A stretch of 64,000 bases of DNA from Aquabacterium lacunae (GCF_004310865.1 NZ_SIXI01000002.1:372001-436000), one strand, 5' to 3'. Positions 40,380 through 49,796 are shown, counted from the first letter of the stretch. Notes: generated by a model not told the origin, from the sequence alone. Made by a program: numbers and translations.

Positions 40380-40604
40380 ATGATTCACCACTTTGCACGC
40401 GCTCTGGCCATCCGCGAATCGGCTCGCCATGCCCCCCGCCCCACTGGACAGCCCGCCCCCATGGCCGTGGCCAACCAGCCTGCGCGCCCCAACCCCCTGC
40501 GCATCCGCCGCGACCCGCAAGACACCCGCCGCACCGTCATCACCGGCCGCTTTGCCGATGTGTGTGCCGCACTTGACCGCCTGGTCGAGCTCGAAGCGGC
40601 CTGA
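40380..40604 (+). CDS. Small basic hypothetical protein downstream of lexA
   Basis: 74 residues from ATG 40380, with GGAG 6 bp upstream. Not a family I recognise. It opens MIHHFARALAIRES and has an Arg/Pro-rich middle (PNPLRIRRDPQDTRRTVITGRFADVC) ending in an acidic helix (AALDRLVELEAA). There is no signal or membrane segment. The fragment RRTVITGRFADVCAALDRL resembles a small beta-helix module rather than random sequence, and codon use matches neighbours. It lies 111 bp after lexA on the same strand and may be part of the SOS transcript. Confidence 0.55.
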   Translation: MIHHFARALAIRESARHAPRPTGQPAPMAVANQPARPNPLRIRRDPQDTRRTVITGRFADVCAALDRLVELEAA

Positions 40605-40631
40605 GGCCCCCTCCCGGCGCCATCCGGCATG

Positions 40632-40656
40632 AAAAAGCCCCGGCATGCCGGGGCTT
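40632..40656 (-). terminator. Intrinsic terminator of the pha operon
   Basis: Perfect stem AAGCCCCGGC / GCCGGGGCTT around an AT centre (40635-40656), with A5 on its left, which is a U-run on the minus strand. It lies 67 bp beyond the phaB stop and ends the phaC-phaA-phaB transcript. It could also stop the plus-strand small gene weakly. Confidence 0.85.
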
Positions 40657-40722
40657 GGTGCGCGGGCTGATGCCGCTTGCACGGACACTGCCTACCCACC
40701 GGGCAGGCAGCGCAAACAGGCG

Positions 40723-41460
40723 TCAACCCATGTGCAGGCCGCCGTTCACCGAGAAGTCGGCGCCGGTGGCAAAACCTGCCTCGTCGCTGGCCACCCAGGA
40801 CACCATCGAGGCGATTTCCTCGGGCATGCCCAGGCGCTTGACCGGGATGGTGGCCACGATCTTGTCCAGCACGTCCTGACGGATCGCGCGCACCATTTCA
40901 GTGCCAATGTAGCCGGGCGACACGGTGTTCACGGTCACGCCCTTGTTGGCCACTTCCTGGGCCAGGGCCATCGAGAAGCCATGCATGCCAGCCTTGGCGG
41001 CCGAGTAGTTGGTCTGACCGAACTGGCCCTTTTCGCCGTTCACCGAGCTGATGTTCACGATCCGGCCCCAGCCACGGTCCACCATGTCGTCAATGACCTG
41101 CTTGGTCACGTTGAACATGCTGTTGAGGTTGGTGTCGATCACGGCATCCCAGTCGGCCTTGCTCATCTTGCGGAACATGCCGTCGCGGGTGATGCCGGCG
41201 TTGTTCACCAGCACATCGACCGGGCCGAATTCGGCCTTCACGCGCTGGAAGGCTTCCACGGTCGAGTCCCAGTCGGACACGTTGCCCACCGAGGCATAGA
41301 AGGTGTAGCCCAGCGCCTTTTGCTCATCGAGCCACTTGTTGTAGTCGCGGTTGGGGCCGCAACCAGCGATCACCAGCATGCCGTCCTTGTGCAGGCGCTG
41401 GCAGATGGCGGTACCGATGCCACCCATGCCACCGGTGACGTATGCAACTTTCTTGGCCAT
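40723..41460 (-). CDS. phaB: Acetoacetyl-CoA reductase (NADPH)
   Basis: 245 residues, family length. SDR fold: cofactor motif TGGMGGIG (9-16), NNAGITRDG (86-94), catalytic Ser139, Tyr152 and Lys156 (QTNYSAAKAG). The segments GNVSDWDSTVEAFQRVKAEFGPVDVL and PGYIGTEMVRAI are close to Cupriavidus PhaB. It makes (R)-3-hydroxybutyryl-CoA for the synthase. Last gene of phaC-phaA-phaB, 93 bp after phaA. Confidence 0.97.
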   Translation of the reverse strand: MAKKVAYVTGGMGGIGTAICQRLHKDGMLVIAGCGPNRDYNKWLDEQKALGYTFYASVGNVSDWDSTVEAFQRVKAEFGPVDVLVNNAGITRDGMFRKMSKADWDAVIDTNLNSMFNVTKQVIDDMVDRGWGRIVNISSVNGEKGQFGQTNYSAAKAGMHGFSMALAQEVANKGVTVNTVSPGYIGTEMVRAIRQDVLDKIVATIPVKRLGMPEEIASMVSWVASDEAGFATGADFSVNGGLHMG

Positions 41461-41553
41461 GTCTTGCTCCTCGTTCAGGAATTGGAGAGTGAAGTGAGGC
41501 CCCCGAGCGCGGCGCGCTGCATGCGGGGCCTGTCAGTGAACCGGTGCCGAAAC

Positions 41554-42732
41554 TCAGCGCTCGACCGTGAGCGCCACGCCCATGCCACCGCCGATGCACA
41601 GCGAGGCAATGCCCTTCTTGGCGTCACGGCGCTGCATTTCATGCAGCAGCGACACCAGAACGCGGCAACCGGAGGCGCCAATGGGATGGCCAATGGCAAT
41701 CGCGCCCCCATTGACGTTGACCTTGCTGGTGTCCCAGCCCATTTCCTTGTGCACGGCGCAGGCCTGTGCCGCAAAGGCTTCATTGATTTCCAGCAGGTCG
41801 AGCTCAGACGCCTTCCAGCCGGCGCGCTCCAGCGCACGGCGCGAAGCGGGCACGGGGCCCATGCCCATCAGTGCGGGGTCCAGGCCAGCACTGGCGTACG
41901 ACGCGATGCGTGCCAGCGGGGTCAGGCCCAGTTCCTTGGCCTTGGCCGCGGTCATCACCATCACGGCGGCCGCGCCGTCGTTCAGACCCGACGCATTACC
42001 GGCCGTCACCGAGCCGTTCTTGTCGAACGCGGGGCGCAGGCCGGCCAGGGCTTCGGCGCTGGTCTTCTTGTTGATGAACTCGTCGTCGGCGAAGACGATG
42101 GGATCGCCCTTCTTCTGCGGGATCACCACGGGCGCGATCTCGGCCTTGAACTTGCCGGAGGCCTGCGCTTCAGCCGCCTTCTGCTGCGAAGCCAGCGCCA
42201 GGGCATCCTGTTCTTCACGGGTGATGCCGTACTGCTTGGCCACGTTCTCGGCGGTGATGCCCATGTGGTACTGGTTGTAAACGTCCCACAGGCCGTCGTT
42301 GACCATGGTGTCGACCATGCTCCAGTTGCCCATGCGCTGGCCATCGCGGGAATTCGGCACCACGTGCGGCGACAGGCTCATGTTTTCCTGGCCGCCGGCG
42401 ATCACAATCTCGGCATCGCCGTCACGGATGGCCTGCACAGCCAGCATCACGGCTTTCAGGCCCGAACCGCACACCTTGTTGATGGTGTAGGCGGGCACGC
42501 CCTGGGGCAGTCCGGCCTTGATCACGGCCTGGCGTGCGGGGTTCTGTCCGCAGCCGGCCTGCAGCACCTGGCCCATGATCACTTCACTGATCTGCTCGCC
42601 CTTCACGCCTGTGCGGGCCAGCAGTTCCTTGATGACCACGGCGCCGAGTTCTGCCGCTGGGGTCTTGGCGAGGGTACCGCCAAACTTGCCCACAGCCGTC
42701 CGCACGGCCGCCACAATCACGATGTCAGTCAT
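41554..42732 (-). CDS. phaA: Acetyl-CoA C-acetyltransferase (beta-ketothiolase)
   Basis: 392 residues, family length. Catalytic triad: Cys88 in [12 protein letters not shown], His349 in [13 protein letters not shown], Cys379 in [12 protein letters not shown]. It condenses two acetyl-CoA to acetoacetyl-CoA, the first step of polyhydroxybutyrate synthesis, and can work in reverse. It lies 69 bp downstream of phaC, in the canonical phaCAB order. Confidence 0.97.
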   Translation of the reverse strand: MTDIVIVAAVRTAVGKFGGTLAKTPAAELGAVVIKELLARTGVKGEQISEVIMGQVLQAGCGQNPARQAVIKAGLPQGVPAYTINKVCGSGLKAVMLAVQAIRDGDAEIVIAGGQENMSLSPHVVPNSRDGQRMGNWSMVDTMVNDGLWDVYNQYHMGITAENVAKQYGITREEQDALALASQQKAAEAQASGKFKAEIAPVVIPQKKGDPIVFADDEFINKKTSAEALAGLRPAFDKNGSVTAGNASGLNDGAAAVMVMTAAKAKELGLTPLARIASYASAGLDPALMGMGPVPASRRALERAGWKASELDLLEINEAFAAQACAVHKEMGWDTSKVNVNGGAIAIGHPIGASGCRVLVSLLHEMQRRDAKKGIASLCIGGGMGVALTVER

Positions 42733-42801
42733 TCAGCATCTCCTTTGTTGGGTGTGCCTGCGAGCTCGTGACCCGCAAGCACGGGGGGATCAGTGCAAGA
42801 T

Positions 42802-44790
42802 TCAGGCCCGGCGCTTGACAAAGCGGCCAGGTGCCGGCTCGATGGCCGGATAGGCCTTGCTGCCGGGCTGCGCGGGAGCCTTCACCCAGGCGCCGCCGTG
42901 CTGGTCCAGCCAGGCCGCCCAGGTGGGCCACCAGCTGCCGGGCTGCTCGTCGGCCGCGGCCAGCCAGGCCTTGTGGTCGGTGGGCAGCTTGCTGCCGCTC
43001 TTGAGCGACCAGAACGAACGCTTCTTTTTCTCGGGCGGGTTGATCACACCGGCAATGTGGCCCGAAGCGCCCAGCACGAAGGTTTTTTCGCCCGTGAGCA
43101 AGCGGGTCGAGGCGTAGGCGCCGTCCCAGGGCACGATGTGGTCCTCGCGCGAGCCGTAGATGAAGGCCGGCATGTCCAGGGTGCGCAGGTCGAGCTTCTC
43201 GCCGCACACCGTGAGCTTGCCGGGCTGCTTGAGCTTGTTCTCGAGGTAGGTGTTGCGCAGGTACCAGCAGTACATGGGGCCCGGCAGGTTGGTGCTGTCG
43301 CTGTTCCAGTACAGCAGGTCGAAGGCCGGGGGCATTTCACCTTTGAGGTAGTTGCCCACCACATAGTTCCACACCAGGTCGTTGGCACGCAGGAAGCTGA
43401 AAGTGGTGGCCAGGTCGGCCCCCTTCATCAGACCGCCACCGGCCGGGCTGTTGGGACCCATGCTCATTTCGCGCATCTGCACCATGGCCTCATCGACGAA
43501 CACGTCCATGGTGCCGGTGTTGGCGAAATCGAGGAAGGCCGTCAGCAGCGTCAGGCTCTTGACCGGCTTTTCACCGCGGGCAGCCAGCACGGCCAGGGCC
43601 GTGGCGATCAGGGTGCCGCCGATGCAAAAGCCCAGGGCGTTGATCTGCTCGGTACCCACGATGTCCTTGACCGCCTGGATGGCGCGGATCACGCCGTGCT
43701 CGATGTAGTCATCCCAGGTGGCCTTGGACAGTGATTCGTCGGCATTGACCCAGCTGACCACGAACACACGCTGGCCTTGCGACACGGCGTAACGCACCAG
43801 CGAGTTCTCGGGCTGCAGGTCCAGGATGTAGAACTTGTTGATGCAAGGCGGCACCAGCAGGAAGGGCGTGGCACGCACCTTCTCGGTCAGGGGCTTGTAC
43901 TCGATCAGCTGGAAGAAGGCGTTTTCGAAGACCACAGTGCCTTCGGTGGTGGCCACATTGCGGCCCACCTCGAACACCGACTCATCGGTCTGCGACATGT
44001 GGCCCTGGCGGATGTCGTGCAGCAGGTGCTGAATGCCCTTGGTGATGCTTTCACCCTTGGTGTCCAGCGCCTTCTTCTGCGCTTCGGGGTTCAGGGCCAG
44101 GTAGTTCGAGGGCGAGGCCGCGTCGATCCATTGCTGCACGGCAAAGCGCACGCGCTCGCGGGCCTTGTCGTCGCCCTGCAGCTGGTCGGCCAGGGTGCGC
44201 AATGTGCGGGCATTGAGCAGGTACATCGCGGCCAGGTAGGCGCTGCCCGGGTTGCTCTTCCATTCCGGCGAGGCAAAGCGGCGGTCGTCGAGCGACAGTT
44301 CGGTGGGCTTTTCCAGCGCGGTGTTCCACAGGCTGGCAGCCTGCTGCATGTAGTCGTGCTGGATCTTGCTCAGCGCATCAGACGGCACGCTCAGGCCAGC
44401 CAGAGACTGCAGCGAGCTGAACATGCCCTGGCCCAAGGCAGCGCCCGCCTGGGGATCGAATGAGGGCGTGGGCATGGCCTGCTTGAGGGCGTCCAGGCCG
44501 GGCATGGCGGCAGCCCCCTGGCCTTGCCACAGGCGCGACCAGGCATCGGGCTTGAGCCATTCACCCATGGCACCCAAAGCCGAGGCGTCAAAGCCGGGCA
44601 TGTTCAAGCCAGGCATGGCGCCCAGGCCTGGAAACCCTTGCGGTGGCGCTTGACGGGCGTCCTGGGCACTGGCACTGCCTGCACGCTCGGCGCGAGAGGC
44701 GGTGGACCGGGGGGATTCCGCTGCGCGCGCCGAGGCGCTCGAACGGGGCTTCGTGGTCGCGGTACTGCGGCGTCCAGTGCTTGCTGCCAT
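42802..44790 (-). CDS. phaC: Class I polyhydroxyalkanoate synthase
   Basis: 662 residues from ATG 44790 (AGGAG upstream), somewhat longer than the ~590 of Cupriavidus. The extra length is a low-complexity Ser/Ala/Arg N-terminus (~1-50) and Met/Pro/Gly-rich stretch (~55-110). The alpha/beta-hydrolase core has the lipase-like box with Cys389 (ALGFCIGGT), Asp550 (YGSREDHIVPW) and His578 (GASGHIAGVINPP). It polymerises 3-hydroxyacyl-CoA on granule surfaces. The residues before Cys389 and the long N-terminus fit class I (no PhaE or PhaR partner). It heads phaCAB. Confidence 0.97.
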   Translation of the reverse strand: MAASTGRRSTATTKPRSSASARAAESPRSTASRAERAGSASAQDARQAPPQGFPGLGAMPGLNMPGFDASALGAMGEWLKPDAWSRLWQGQGAAAMPGLDALKQAMPTPSFDPQAGAALGQGMFSSLQSLAGLSVPSDALSKIQHDYMQQAASLWNTALEKPTELSLDDRRFASPEWKSNPGSAYLAAMYLLNARTLRTLADQLQGDDKARERVRFAVQQWIDAASPSNYLALNPEAQKKALDTKGESITKGIQHLLHDIRQGHMSQTDESVFEVGRNVATTEGTVVFENAFFQLIEYKPLTEKVRATPFLLVPPCINKFYILDLQPENSLVRYAVSQGQRVFVVSWVNADESLSKATWDDYIEHGVIRAIQAVKDIVGTEQINALGFCIGGTLIATALAVLAARGEKPVKSLTLLTAFLDFANTGTMDVFVDEAMVQMREMSMGPNSPAGGGLMKGADLATTFSFLRANDLVWNYVVGNYLKGEMPPAFDLLYWNSDSTNLPGPMYCWYLRNTYLENKLKQPGKLTVCGEKLDLRTLDMPAFIYGSREDHIVPWDGAYASTRLLTGEKTFVLGASGHIAGVINPPEKKKRSFWSLKSGSKLPTDHKAWLAAADEQPGSWWPTWAAWLDQHGGAWVKAPAQPGSKAYPAIEPAPGRFVKRRA

Positions 44791-44975
44791 GGTTCTCCTC
44801 TTGAACGGATCAGCGTCAGGTTTCAACGCGTTGCGAAACCATTGTTGCCCTATTCTGTCGAAGAAATTTTGACGAAAGGCCCGTGGCGGGAACTTTTCAG
44901 ATCATTTCCCGAGCGGGCGTCAACCACCCGATCTGTGGGGAGCATTCCCCCGACCCGCAGACCGGGGGGTGTCCG

Positions 44976-45335
44976 GTGTTCCAAGTCCTTGTTTTTGTTA
45001 TGTGGATCGTTGCAATCGCCTGGATGTTCGTGGCCGTTCTGATGGCCATCGCTGAAGCCACCTCACCGATTGGCACGGTGCTGGGCGCCTTCTTCACTTT
45101 GTTGCTTTATGGCATCTTCCCGGTGTCCATCGTCATGTACATCCTTTTGACACCCCAGCGACGGCGGGCACGGCTGGCGGCGGTCCAGCGAGAGGCGGAA
45201 CAGGCTGCCCGCAGCGCCCAACCTGCCCAGGCGGTGACGCCCGCCGTGGCAGAGCCCCCCTCAGCGGGGCCGCAACCAGATGCAGGCGGCCTGCCGACCG
45301 GTGACCCCATCACGCCGGAACGAAAAGAACCTTGA
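44976..45335 (+). CDS. Small two-helix membrane protein, hypothetical
   Basis: 119 residues from GTG 44976, chosen because GGGGGG lies 7-12 bases upstream; an open frame from 44883 and an ATG at 45000 are alternatives. Two hydrophobic helices (~1-25 FQVLVFVMWIVAIAWMFVAVLM and ~34-58 IGTVLGAFFTLLLYGIFPVSIVMYILL) are followed by a basic stretch (TPQRRRARLAAV) and a Pro/Ala/Glu-rich cytoplasmic tail. No family recognised. The last 75 bp overlap the convergent pgeF gene. It is divergent from phaC with about 185 bp between; a link to PHA is not supported. Confidence 0.7.
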   Translation: MFQVLVFVMWIVAIAWMFVAVLMAIAEATSPIGTVLGAFFTLLLYGIFPVSIVMYILLTPQRRRARLAAVQREAEQAARSAQPAQAVTPAVAEPPSAGPQPDAGGLPTGDPITPERKEP

Positions 45336-46151
45336 GGGCTGGCTGACGGTGCACCAGCGCCCCCCATCCACCTGCTGCACGCCCAGACCGTTCAGGCGCT
45401 CGCGCCCCAAGGCGGGCAGATCGGCCAGCCAGCGCAACGCGCCGTCCCGCAGGCCCTGGGGCCGGAAAGCTGGGTGATGCTGCCCTGGCGCCAGGCCAAA
45501 GCCTTCCAGCACGGCGGCGCTCACTTCGAAAGCCTCCGGGCCAATGCAGGGGCCCAGCCAGGCCCGCAACTCGGCGGGCTCGCAACCCGTGGCCTCGCAC
45601 AAGGCACTCACACCCGCATCGATGACACCACCGGGTGTGGGCGAACCCGCCCCGCACAGACCACGCCAGCCCGCATGCAGGGCGGCCACACCCCGCCCAT
45701 CGGGCGCCGCCAGCAGCACCGGCAGGCAATCGGCCACCATCACCGTGCACACCAGGCCGGGCTCGGTGGTGAACGCCCCGTCGGCCACCGGAATGGCCGT
45801 GGGTTGCCCATCGGCACACGCACGGCCCATGGCGTCCCGGCTCAGGCGCACCACCCGCACCCCATGCACCTGGTTCAGCCAGACCGGCTCGGCACCGCAG
45901 CACTGCGCCAGCAAGGCCCGGTTGGTGGCCACGGCAGCAGGCGAATCGCCCACGTGGTCGCCGAGATTGAAGGCGTCGTAGGGCGCTGCCGACCCCTGCC
46001 CCAAGACAGGCAAGGCCCGGGTGCTCATCCACATGCCCACCTGGGGCCCGAACGCTGTCGGCCCAGGGCCGGCAGATGCATGCAACTCTGGCCACCAGGG
46101 GGCAGCCAGCTCGGTCATGGGGGGCATGAACTGGGCAGAAATCGGGTCCAT
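45261..46151 (-). CDS. pgeF: Purine nucleoside phosphorylase YfiH/LACC1 family (polyphenol oxidase-like, PgeF)
   Basis: 296 residues from ATG 46151; later in-frame ATGs cannot be excluded. The family signature is complete: YDAFNLGDHVGDSPAAVATNR, the first His in WLNQVHGVRVV, the Cys in MVADCLPVLLA and the second His in AALHAGWRG, which bind zinc at the active site. Homologues are multi-copper-oxidase-named but act on purine nucleosides, and in E. coli YfiH also edits peptidoglycan precursors. Cytoplasmic. Its 3' end is shared with the opposite membrane-protein gene (45261-45335). Confidence 0.9.
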   Translation of the reverse strand: MDPISAQFMPPMTELAAPWWPELHASAGPGPTAFGPQVGMWMSTRALPVLGQGSAAPYDAFNLGDHVGDSPAAVATNRALLAQCCGAEPVWLNQVHGVRVVRLSRDAMGRACADGQPTAIPVADGAFTTEPGLVCTVMVADCLPVLLAAPDGRGVAALHAGWRGLCGAGSPTPGGVIDAGVSALCEATGCEPAELRAWLGPCIGPEAFEVSAAVLEGFGLAPGQHHPAFRPQGLRDGALRWLADLPALGRERLNGLGVQQVDGGRWCTVSQPSRFFSFRRDGVTGRQAACIWLRPR

Positions 46152-46254
46152 GGACAGGCAAGGTGAGGGGCTATCATCGCCACCCGATGCTAACCCCGAC
46201 CGCCTGACGCCGTCTGCCAGGGCTGCATGCCCCGGCCACGCCCCGCTCTCCGAC

Positions 46255-46836
46255 ATGCCCCTTGCTTTGCCCATGGGCCCACGTGCTGCCTTGCGCCTGG
46301 CCCGATCCCGGCCGCCCCGGCCGCACTGGCCCGTCACCCCGGTGGACCCGGCCCTCATGGCCTGGCTGGCCGCACCCGGCTCGCTCACGGCGCGCCTGAT
46401 GGCACACGGCCCTGTGACGGTGAAGCGTTGTCGGCAAGGCACCGCCCGCCTCACAGCCCCGGAGCGCAAGGCCCTGCGGGCCACTGCAGGCCATGTGCGT
46501 GAGGTGGTGCTGAGCGTGGCGGGCCAGCCCACCGTGTGGGCGCGCAGTGCCACGCGGGCCCGCGGGCTCAAAGGCCCGTGGAAAGCCGTGCGGGGCCTTG
46601 GCACCCGGCCGCTGGCCGAATTGCTGTTCAGCCACGCCCGCGTGCTGCGTGGCCCCCTGGCGCAGCACACCTGGCGCCGCGGCAGCCCGGAGCAGCGTCG
46701 AGCCAGCAAAGACCTGGCAGCCCAGGGCGCCAGCCAGCCCCCCCGATGGGCGCGCGCCTCGGTGTTTGCCCATCAAGGCCAGCCCCTGCGCGTGATGGAG
46801 GCCTTCTTGCCCCATGTGGCAGTGTGGCGCCCCTGA
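46255..46836 (+). CDS. ubiC: Chorismate lyase (chorismate--pyruvate lyase)
   Basis: About 193 residues from ATG 46255; ATG 46273 is an alternative, and no strong ribosome site is seen. UbiC converts chorismate to 4-hydroxybenzoate and pyruvate, the entry step of ubiquinone synthesis. Diagnostic parts: VREVVLSVAGQPTVWARSATRA, the loop GTRPLAELLFSHARVLRGPL and the C-terminal RASVFAHQGQPLRVMEAFLP, with the catalytic Arg and Glu regions preserved. Together with ubiE at the left edge it indicates a ubiquinone-using organism. Confidence 0.85.
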   Translation: MPLALPMGPRAALRLARSRPPRPHWPVTPVDPALMAWLAAPGSLTARLMAHGPVTVKRCRQGTARLTAPERKALRATAGHVREVVLSVAGQPTVWARSATRARGLKGPWKAVRGLGTRPLAELLFSHARVLRGPLAQHTWRRGSPEQRRASKDLAAQGASQPPRWARASVFAHQGQPLRVMEAFLPHVAVWRP

Positions 46837-46920
46837 GCGTGCAGCCTGACCAGACTTTGCCCTTGGCGTTGCCAGTTCGGGCAGGGCATGTCGTCATGTG
46901 AATGCCCTACACTGCCACGC

Positions 46921-47466
46921 ATGCATTTCTCCAGGCGCATCGAACACTGCCCCATGTGTGGCACCCGGGTCGACCACCGCATTCCCGACGACGACAACCG
47001 GGAACGCGCCGTGTGCCCCGCCTGCCACCACATCCAGTACGTGAACCCTTTGAACGTGGTGGGCACCCTGCCCGTGTGGGGTGAGCAGGTGCTGCTGTGC
47101 CGCCGCAACATCGAGCCCCGCAAAGGCTTCTGGACGCTGCCGGCCGGGTTCATGGAACTGGGCGAAACCACCGAAGAGGGCGCCGCCCGCGAAACCGACG
47201 AAGAAGCGGGCGCCCAGATCGAAATGCAAGGGCTGTATGCCGTGCTGAATGTGGTGCACGCCGGACAGGTGCACCTGTTCTACCGCGCCCGGCTGCTGAG
47301 CACCGAATTCAACCCTGGCCCCGAGACCATGGAAGCGCGCCTGTTCCACCAGAGCGAGATCCCCTGGGGCGACCTGGCCTTTCGCACGGTCAAGCTGACC
47401 CTGGAGCGCTACTTCGCCGAACGCGACAGCGGTCAATTTGACGTGCATTGTGTCGATATCACCTGA
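46921..47466 (+). CDS. Nudix hydrolase with N-terminal zinc ribbon
   Basis: 181 residues from ATG 46921. The N-terminus has two Cys pairs (CPMCGTRV and CPACHHIQYVNP) forming a zinc ribbon as in NudC-like and related hydrolases. The Nudix box GFMELGETTEEGAARETDEEAG matches GX5EX7REUXEEXGU. It hydrolyses a nucleoside diphosphate linked to another moiety, with ADP-ribose or NADH as candidates; the exact substrate is unknown. It lies 84 bp after ubiC and 39 bp before the type I secretion gene. Confidence 0.9.
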   Translation: MHFSRRIEHCPMCGTRVDHRIPDDDNRERAVCPACHHIQYVNPLNVVGTLPVWGEQVLLCRRNIEPRKGFWTLPAGFMELGETTEEGAARETDEEAGAQIEMQGLYAVLNVVHAGQVHLFYRARLLSTEFNPGPETMEARLFHQSEIPWGDLAFRTVKLTLERYFAERDSGQFDVHCVDIT

Positions 47467-47505
47467 CAACGTGACTTGGGCTTGCTGGGCGAGCCCCGAC
47501 GCCCC

Positions 47506-49785
47506 ATGAGCGACCCAACCCAGAACCCCGGGAGCGCTGCCCCCGCCGTGCCTCAGGCCCCGGCCTCAACGCCAGCCCCCGAGGCCGTGGGCCCCCATGC
47601 GACCTCCGAGGCCACCGAGGCCGCTGCCGCTCCGCCGGTCATCCCGCCGCAGCACCGCTTGCGCGAAGACCTGATCACGCCCGACCCTCTGCTCGACTGT
47701 CTGGTCGAGGTGTGCCGCCTGCACGGCATGGGCGCATCGCGCGCTTCGCTCACGGCGGGGCTGCCGGCCACCGAGGGCGGCCTGACCGTGCCCCTGGCCG
47801 AACGCGCTGCAGCACGCGCAGGCCTGGCCACCCGCCTGCAACGCGTGGCACTGGACAAGGTGGACGCCCTGACGCTGCCCGCCATCGCGCTGCTGCACAA
47901 CCAGCAGGCTTGCGTGCTGCTGGGCATCGATGGCAAGCAGGCCCGAGTGCTGCTGCCCGACACTGGCCAAGGCAGCGTGACCCTGCCCCTGGACGAACTG
48001 CAGGCCCGCTACAGCGGCGTGCTGATGTTCGCCCGCCCGCACTTCCGCTTCGACGAACGCACCCCCAACCTGCGGCCCACCCGCAGCGGCCACTGGTTCT
48101 GGAGTTCGGTGCTGGCCCAGCGCTTCGTGTACCGCGACGTGCTGTGGGCGGCCCTGCTGATCAACCTGTTCGCTCTGGCCTTCCCGCTGTTCTCCATGAA
48201 CGTGTACGACCGGGTCGTGCCCAACCACGCCACCGAGACCCTGTGGGCGCTGGCGGTGGGCGTGCTGCTGATCCTGGGTGGTGACCTGTTCATGCGCCTG
48301 CTGCGCAGCCATTTCGTCGACGAGGCCAGCGCCCGCATCGACGTGCAGATTTCGGCCCGGCTGATGGAGGCCGTGCTGGGCATGCGGCTGGAGAACCGTC
48401 CGCAGTCGGTGGGCTCGTTCGCCGCCAACCTGAGAGGTTTCGAGCAGGTGCGTGACTTCATTGCGTCGAGCACCGTCACGGCCCTGATCGACCTGCCCTT
48501 CGGCCTGCTGTTCCTGATGGTCATCGCGTGGATCTCGCCCTGGCTGGTGCTGCCCGTGGTGGTGGTGTTCCTGATCGTGCTGATCAGCGGCTACACCTTG
48601 CAGCACCGCCTGCACGAACTGTCGCAAAGCACCAACCAGGCCGCGGCGCAACGCAATGCCACCCTGATCGAAAGCCTCACCGGCATCGAGACCATCAAGG
48701 CCCAGGGGGCCGAAGGCCTGATCCAGGCCCGCTGGGAGCGCGCCAATCAGTTCCTGGCCGCCACCAATGTGCAGATGCGGGCCCTGTCGTCGACCGCGAT
48801 GTACAGCACAGCCACACTGACGCAAGTGGTGTCGGTGGTCACGGTCATCATCGGGGTGTACCTGATCTCCGAGCGCATGCTGACCATGGGCGGCCTCATC
48901 GCCGTGAACATGCTGGCCAGCCGCGCACTGGCCCCAGCCAGCCAGATCGTGGGCCTGTTGATGCAGTATCAAGGGGCTCGCACGGCCATGGAATCGCTTG
49001 AGCAGATCATGGCGCGCCCGCTGGAGCGCCCTGCCGACCAGACCTACGTGCAGCGCCCGCAACTGCGCGGCGAGATCGAGTTCCGGCATGTGTCGTTCAA
49101 CTACCCGAACCGCAAGGATTCGGCCCTGGACGACCTGTCGTTCAAGATCCAGCCCGGCGAGAAGGTGGCCCTGATCGGCAAGGTGGGTTCGGGCAAGAGC
49201 ACCATGCTCAAGCTGATCCAGGGCCTCTACCAGCCCTCGGAAGGCGCCGTGCTGCTCGATGGCATCGACATGCGCCAGCTTGATCCAGCCGACGTGCGCC
49301 GCAACCAGGGCCACGTGTCGCAAGACGTGACCCTGTTCTACGGCACGCTGCGCGAGAACATCACCTTCGGCATGCCGCACGCGACCGACGACGCCATCGT
49401 GCAAGCCGCCGAAACCGCTGGCATGGCCGATTTCGTGGCCCGCCACCCGCAAGGCTTCGACATGCAGGTGGGCGAGCGCGGCGAGCTGCTGTCGGGCGGC
49501 CAGCGCCAGAGCGTGGGCATTGCCCGCGCCGTGCTGCACAACGCCCCGCTGCTGCTGCTCGACGAGCCCACCAGTGCGATGGATTTCTCCACCGAAGCCT
49601 TCGTCACCCAGCGCATCGGGCAGTTCGCACAGGGCAAGACGGTGGTCCTGGTCACGCACCGCACCTCCATGCTGTCTTTCGTCGATCGCATCATCGTGAT
49701 CGACCAGGGCAAGATCGTGGCCGACGGCCCCCGCGAGCGGATCATGCAGGCCCTGCAGGCCGGCCGCATCGCCCGCGCATCGTGA
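47506..49785 (+). CDS. lapB: Type I secretion ABC transporter, LapB-like
   Basis: 759 residues from ATG 47506. A Pro/Ala-rich lead (~1-50) precedes a C39-peptidase-like domain (~55-185) whose first motif lacks the catalytic Cys (PDPLLDCLVEVCRLHG is not QxxxC), so it is a degenerate docking domain as in HlyB and LapB. Transmembrane helices span ~210-480. The ATPase has Walker A GKVGSGKST, signature LSGGQRQSVG and Walker B LLLLDEPTSAMD. It exports a large repeat adhesin in one step with LapC and a TolC-like channel. The next gene begins 11 bp later. No adhesin gene is in the window. Confidence 0.93.
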   Translation: MSDPTQNPGSAAPAVPQAPASTPAPEAVGPHATSEATEAAAAPPVIPPQHRLREDLITPDPLLDCLVEVCRLHGMGASRASLTAGLPATEGGLTVPLAERAAARAGLATRLQRVALDKVDALTLPAIALLHNQQACVLLGIDGKQARVLLPDTGQGSVTLPLDELQARYSGVLMFARPHFRFDERTPNLRPTRSGHWFWSSVLAQRFVYRDVLWAALLINLFALAFPLFSMNVYDRVVPNHATETLWALAVGVLLILGGDLFMRLLRSHFVDEASARIDVQISARLMEAVLGMRLENRPQSVGSFAANLRGFEQVRDFIASSTVTALIDLPFGLLFLMVIAWISPWLVLPVVVVFLIVLISGYTLQHRLHELSQSTNQAAAQRNATLIESLTGIETIKAQGAEGLIQARWERANQFLAATNVQMRALSSTAMYSTATLTQVVSVVTVIIGVYLISERMLTMGGLIAVNMLASRALAPASQIVGLLMQYQGARTAMESLEQIMARPLERPADQTYVQRPQLRGEIEFRHVSFNYPNRKDSALDDLSFKIQPGEKVALIGKVGSGKSTMLKLIQGLYQPSEGAVLLDGIDMRQLDPADVRRNQGHVSQDVTLFYGTLRENITFGMPHATDDAIVQAAETAGMADFVARHPQGFDMQVGERGELLSGGQRQSVGIARAVLHNAPLLLLDEPTSAMDFSTEAFVTQRIGQFAQGKTVVLVTHRTSMLSFVDRIIVIDQGKIVADGPRERIMQALQAGRIARAS

Positions 49786-49796
49786 AGGAGCCCCGC

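Noticed and set aside
44883-44975. Upstream extension of the small membrane protein (CGEHSPDPQTGGC segment)
   Set aside because: It is in frame but not membrane-like, with a poor start context; the GTG at 44976 has a strong purine-rich site. The longer form cannot be fully excluded.
47566-49659. Long minus-strand open frame opposite lapB
   Set aside because: It is an antisense shadow; lapB has complete ABC transporter motifs on the plus strand.
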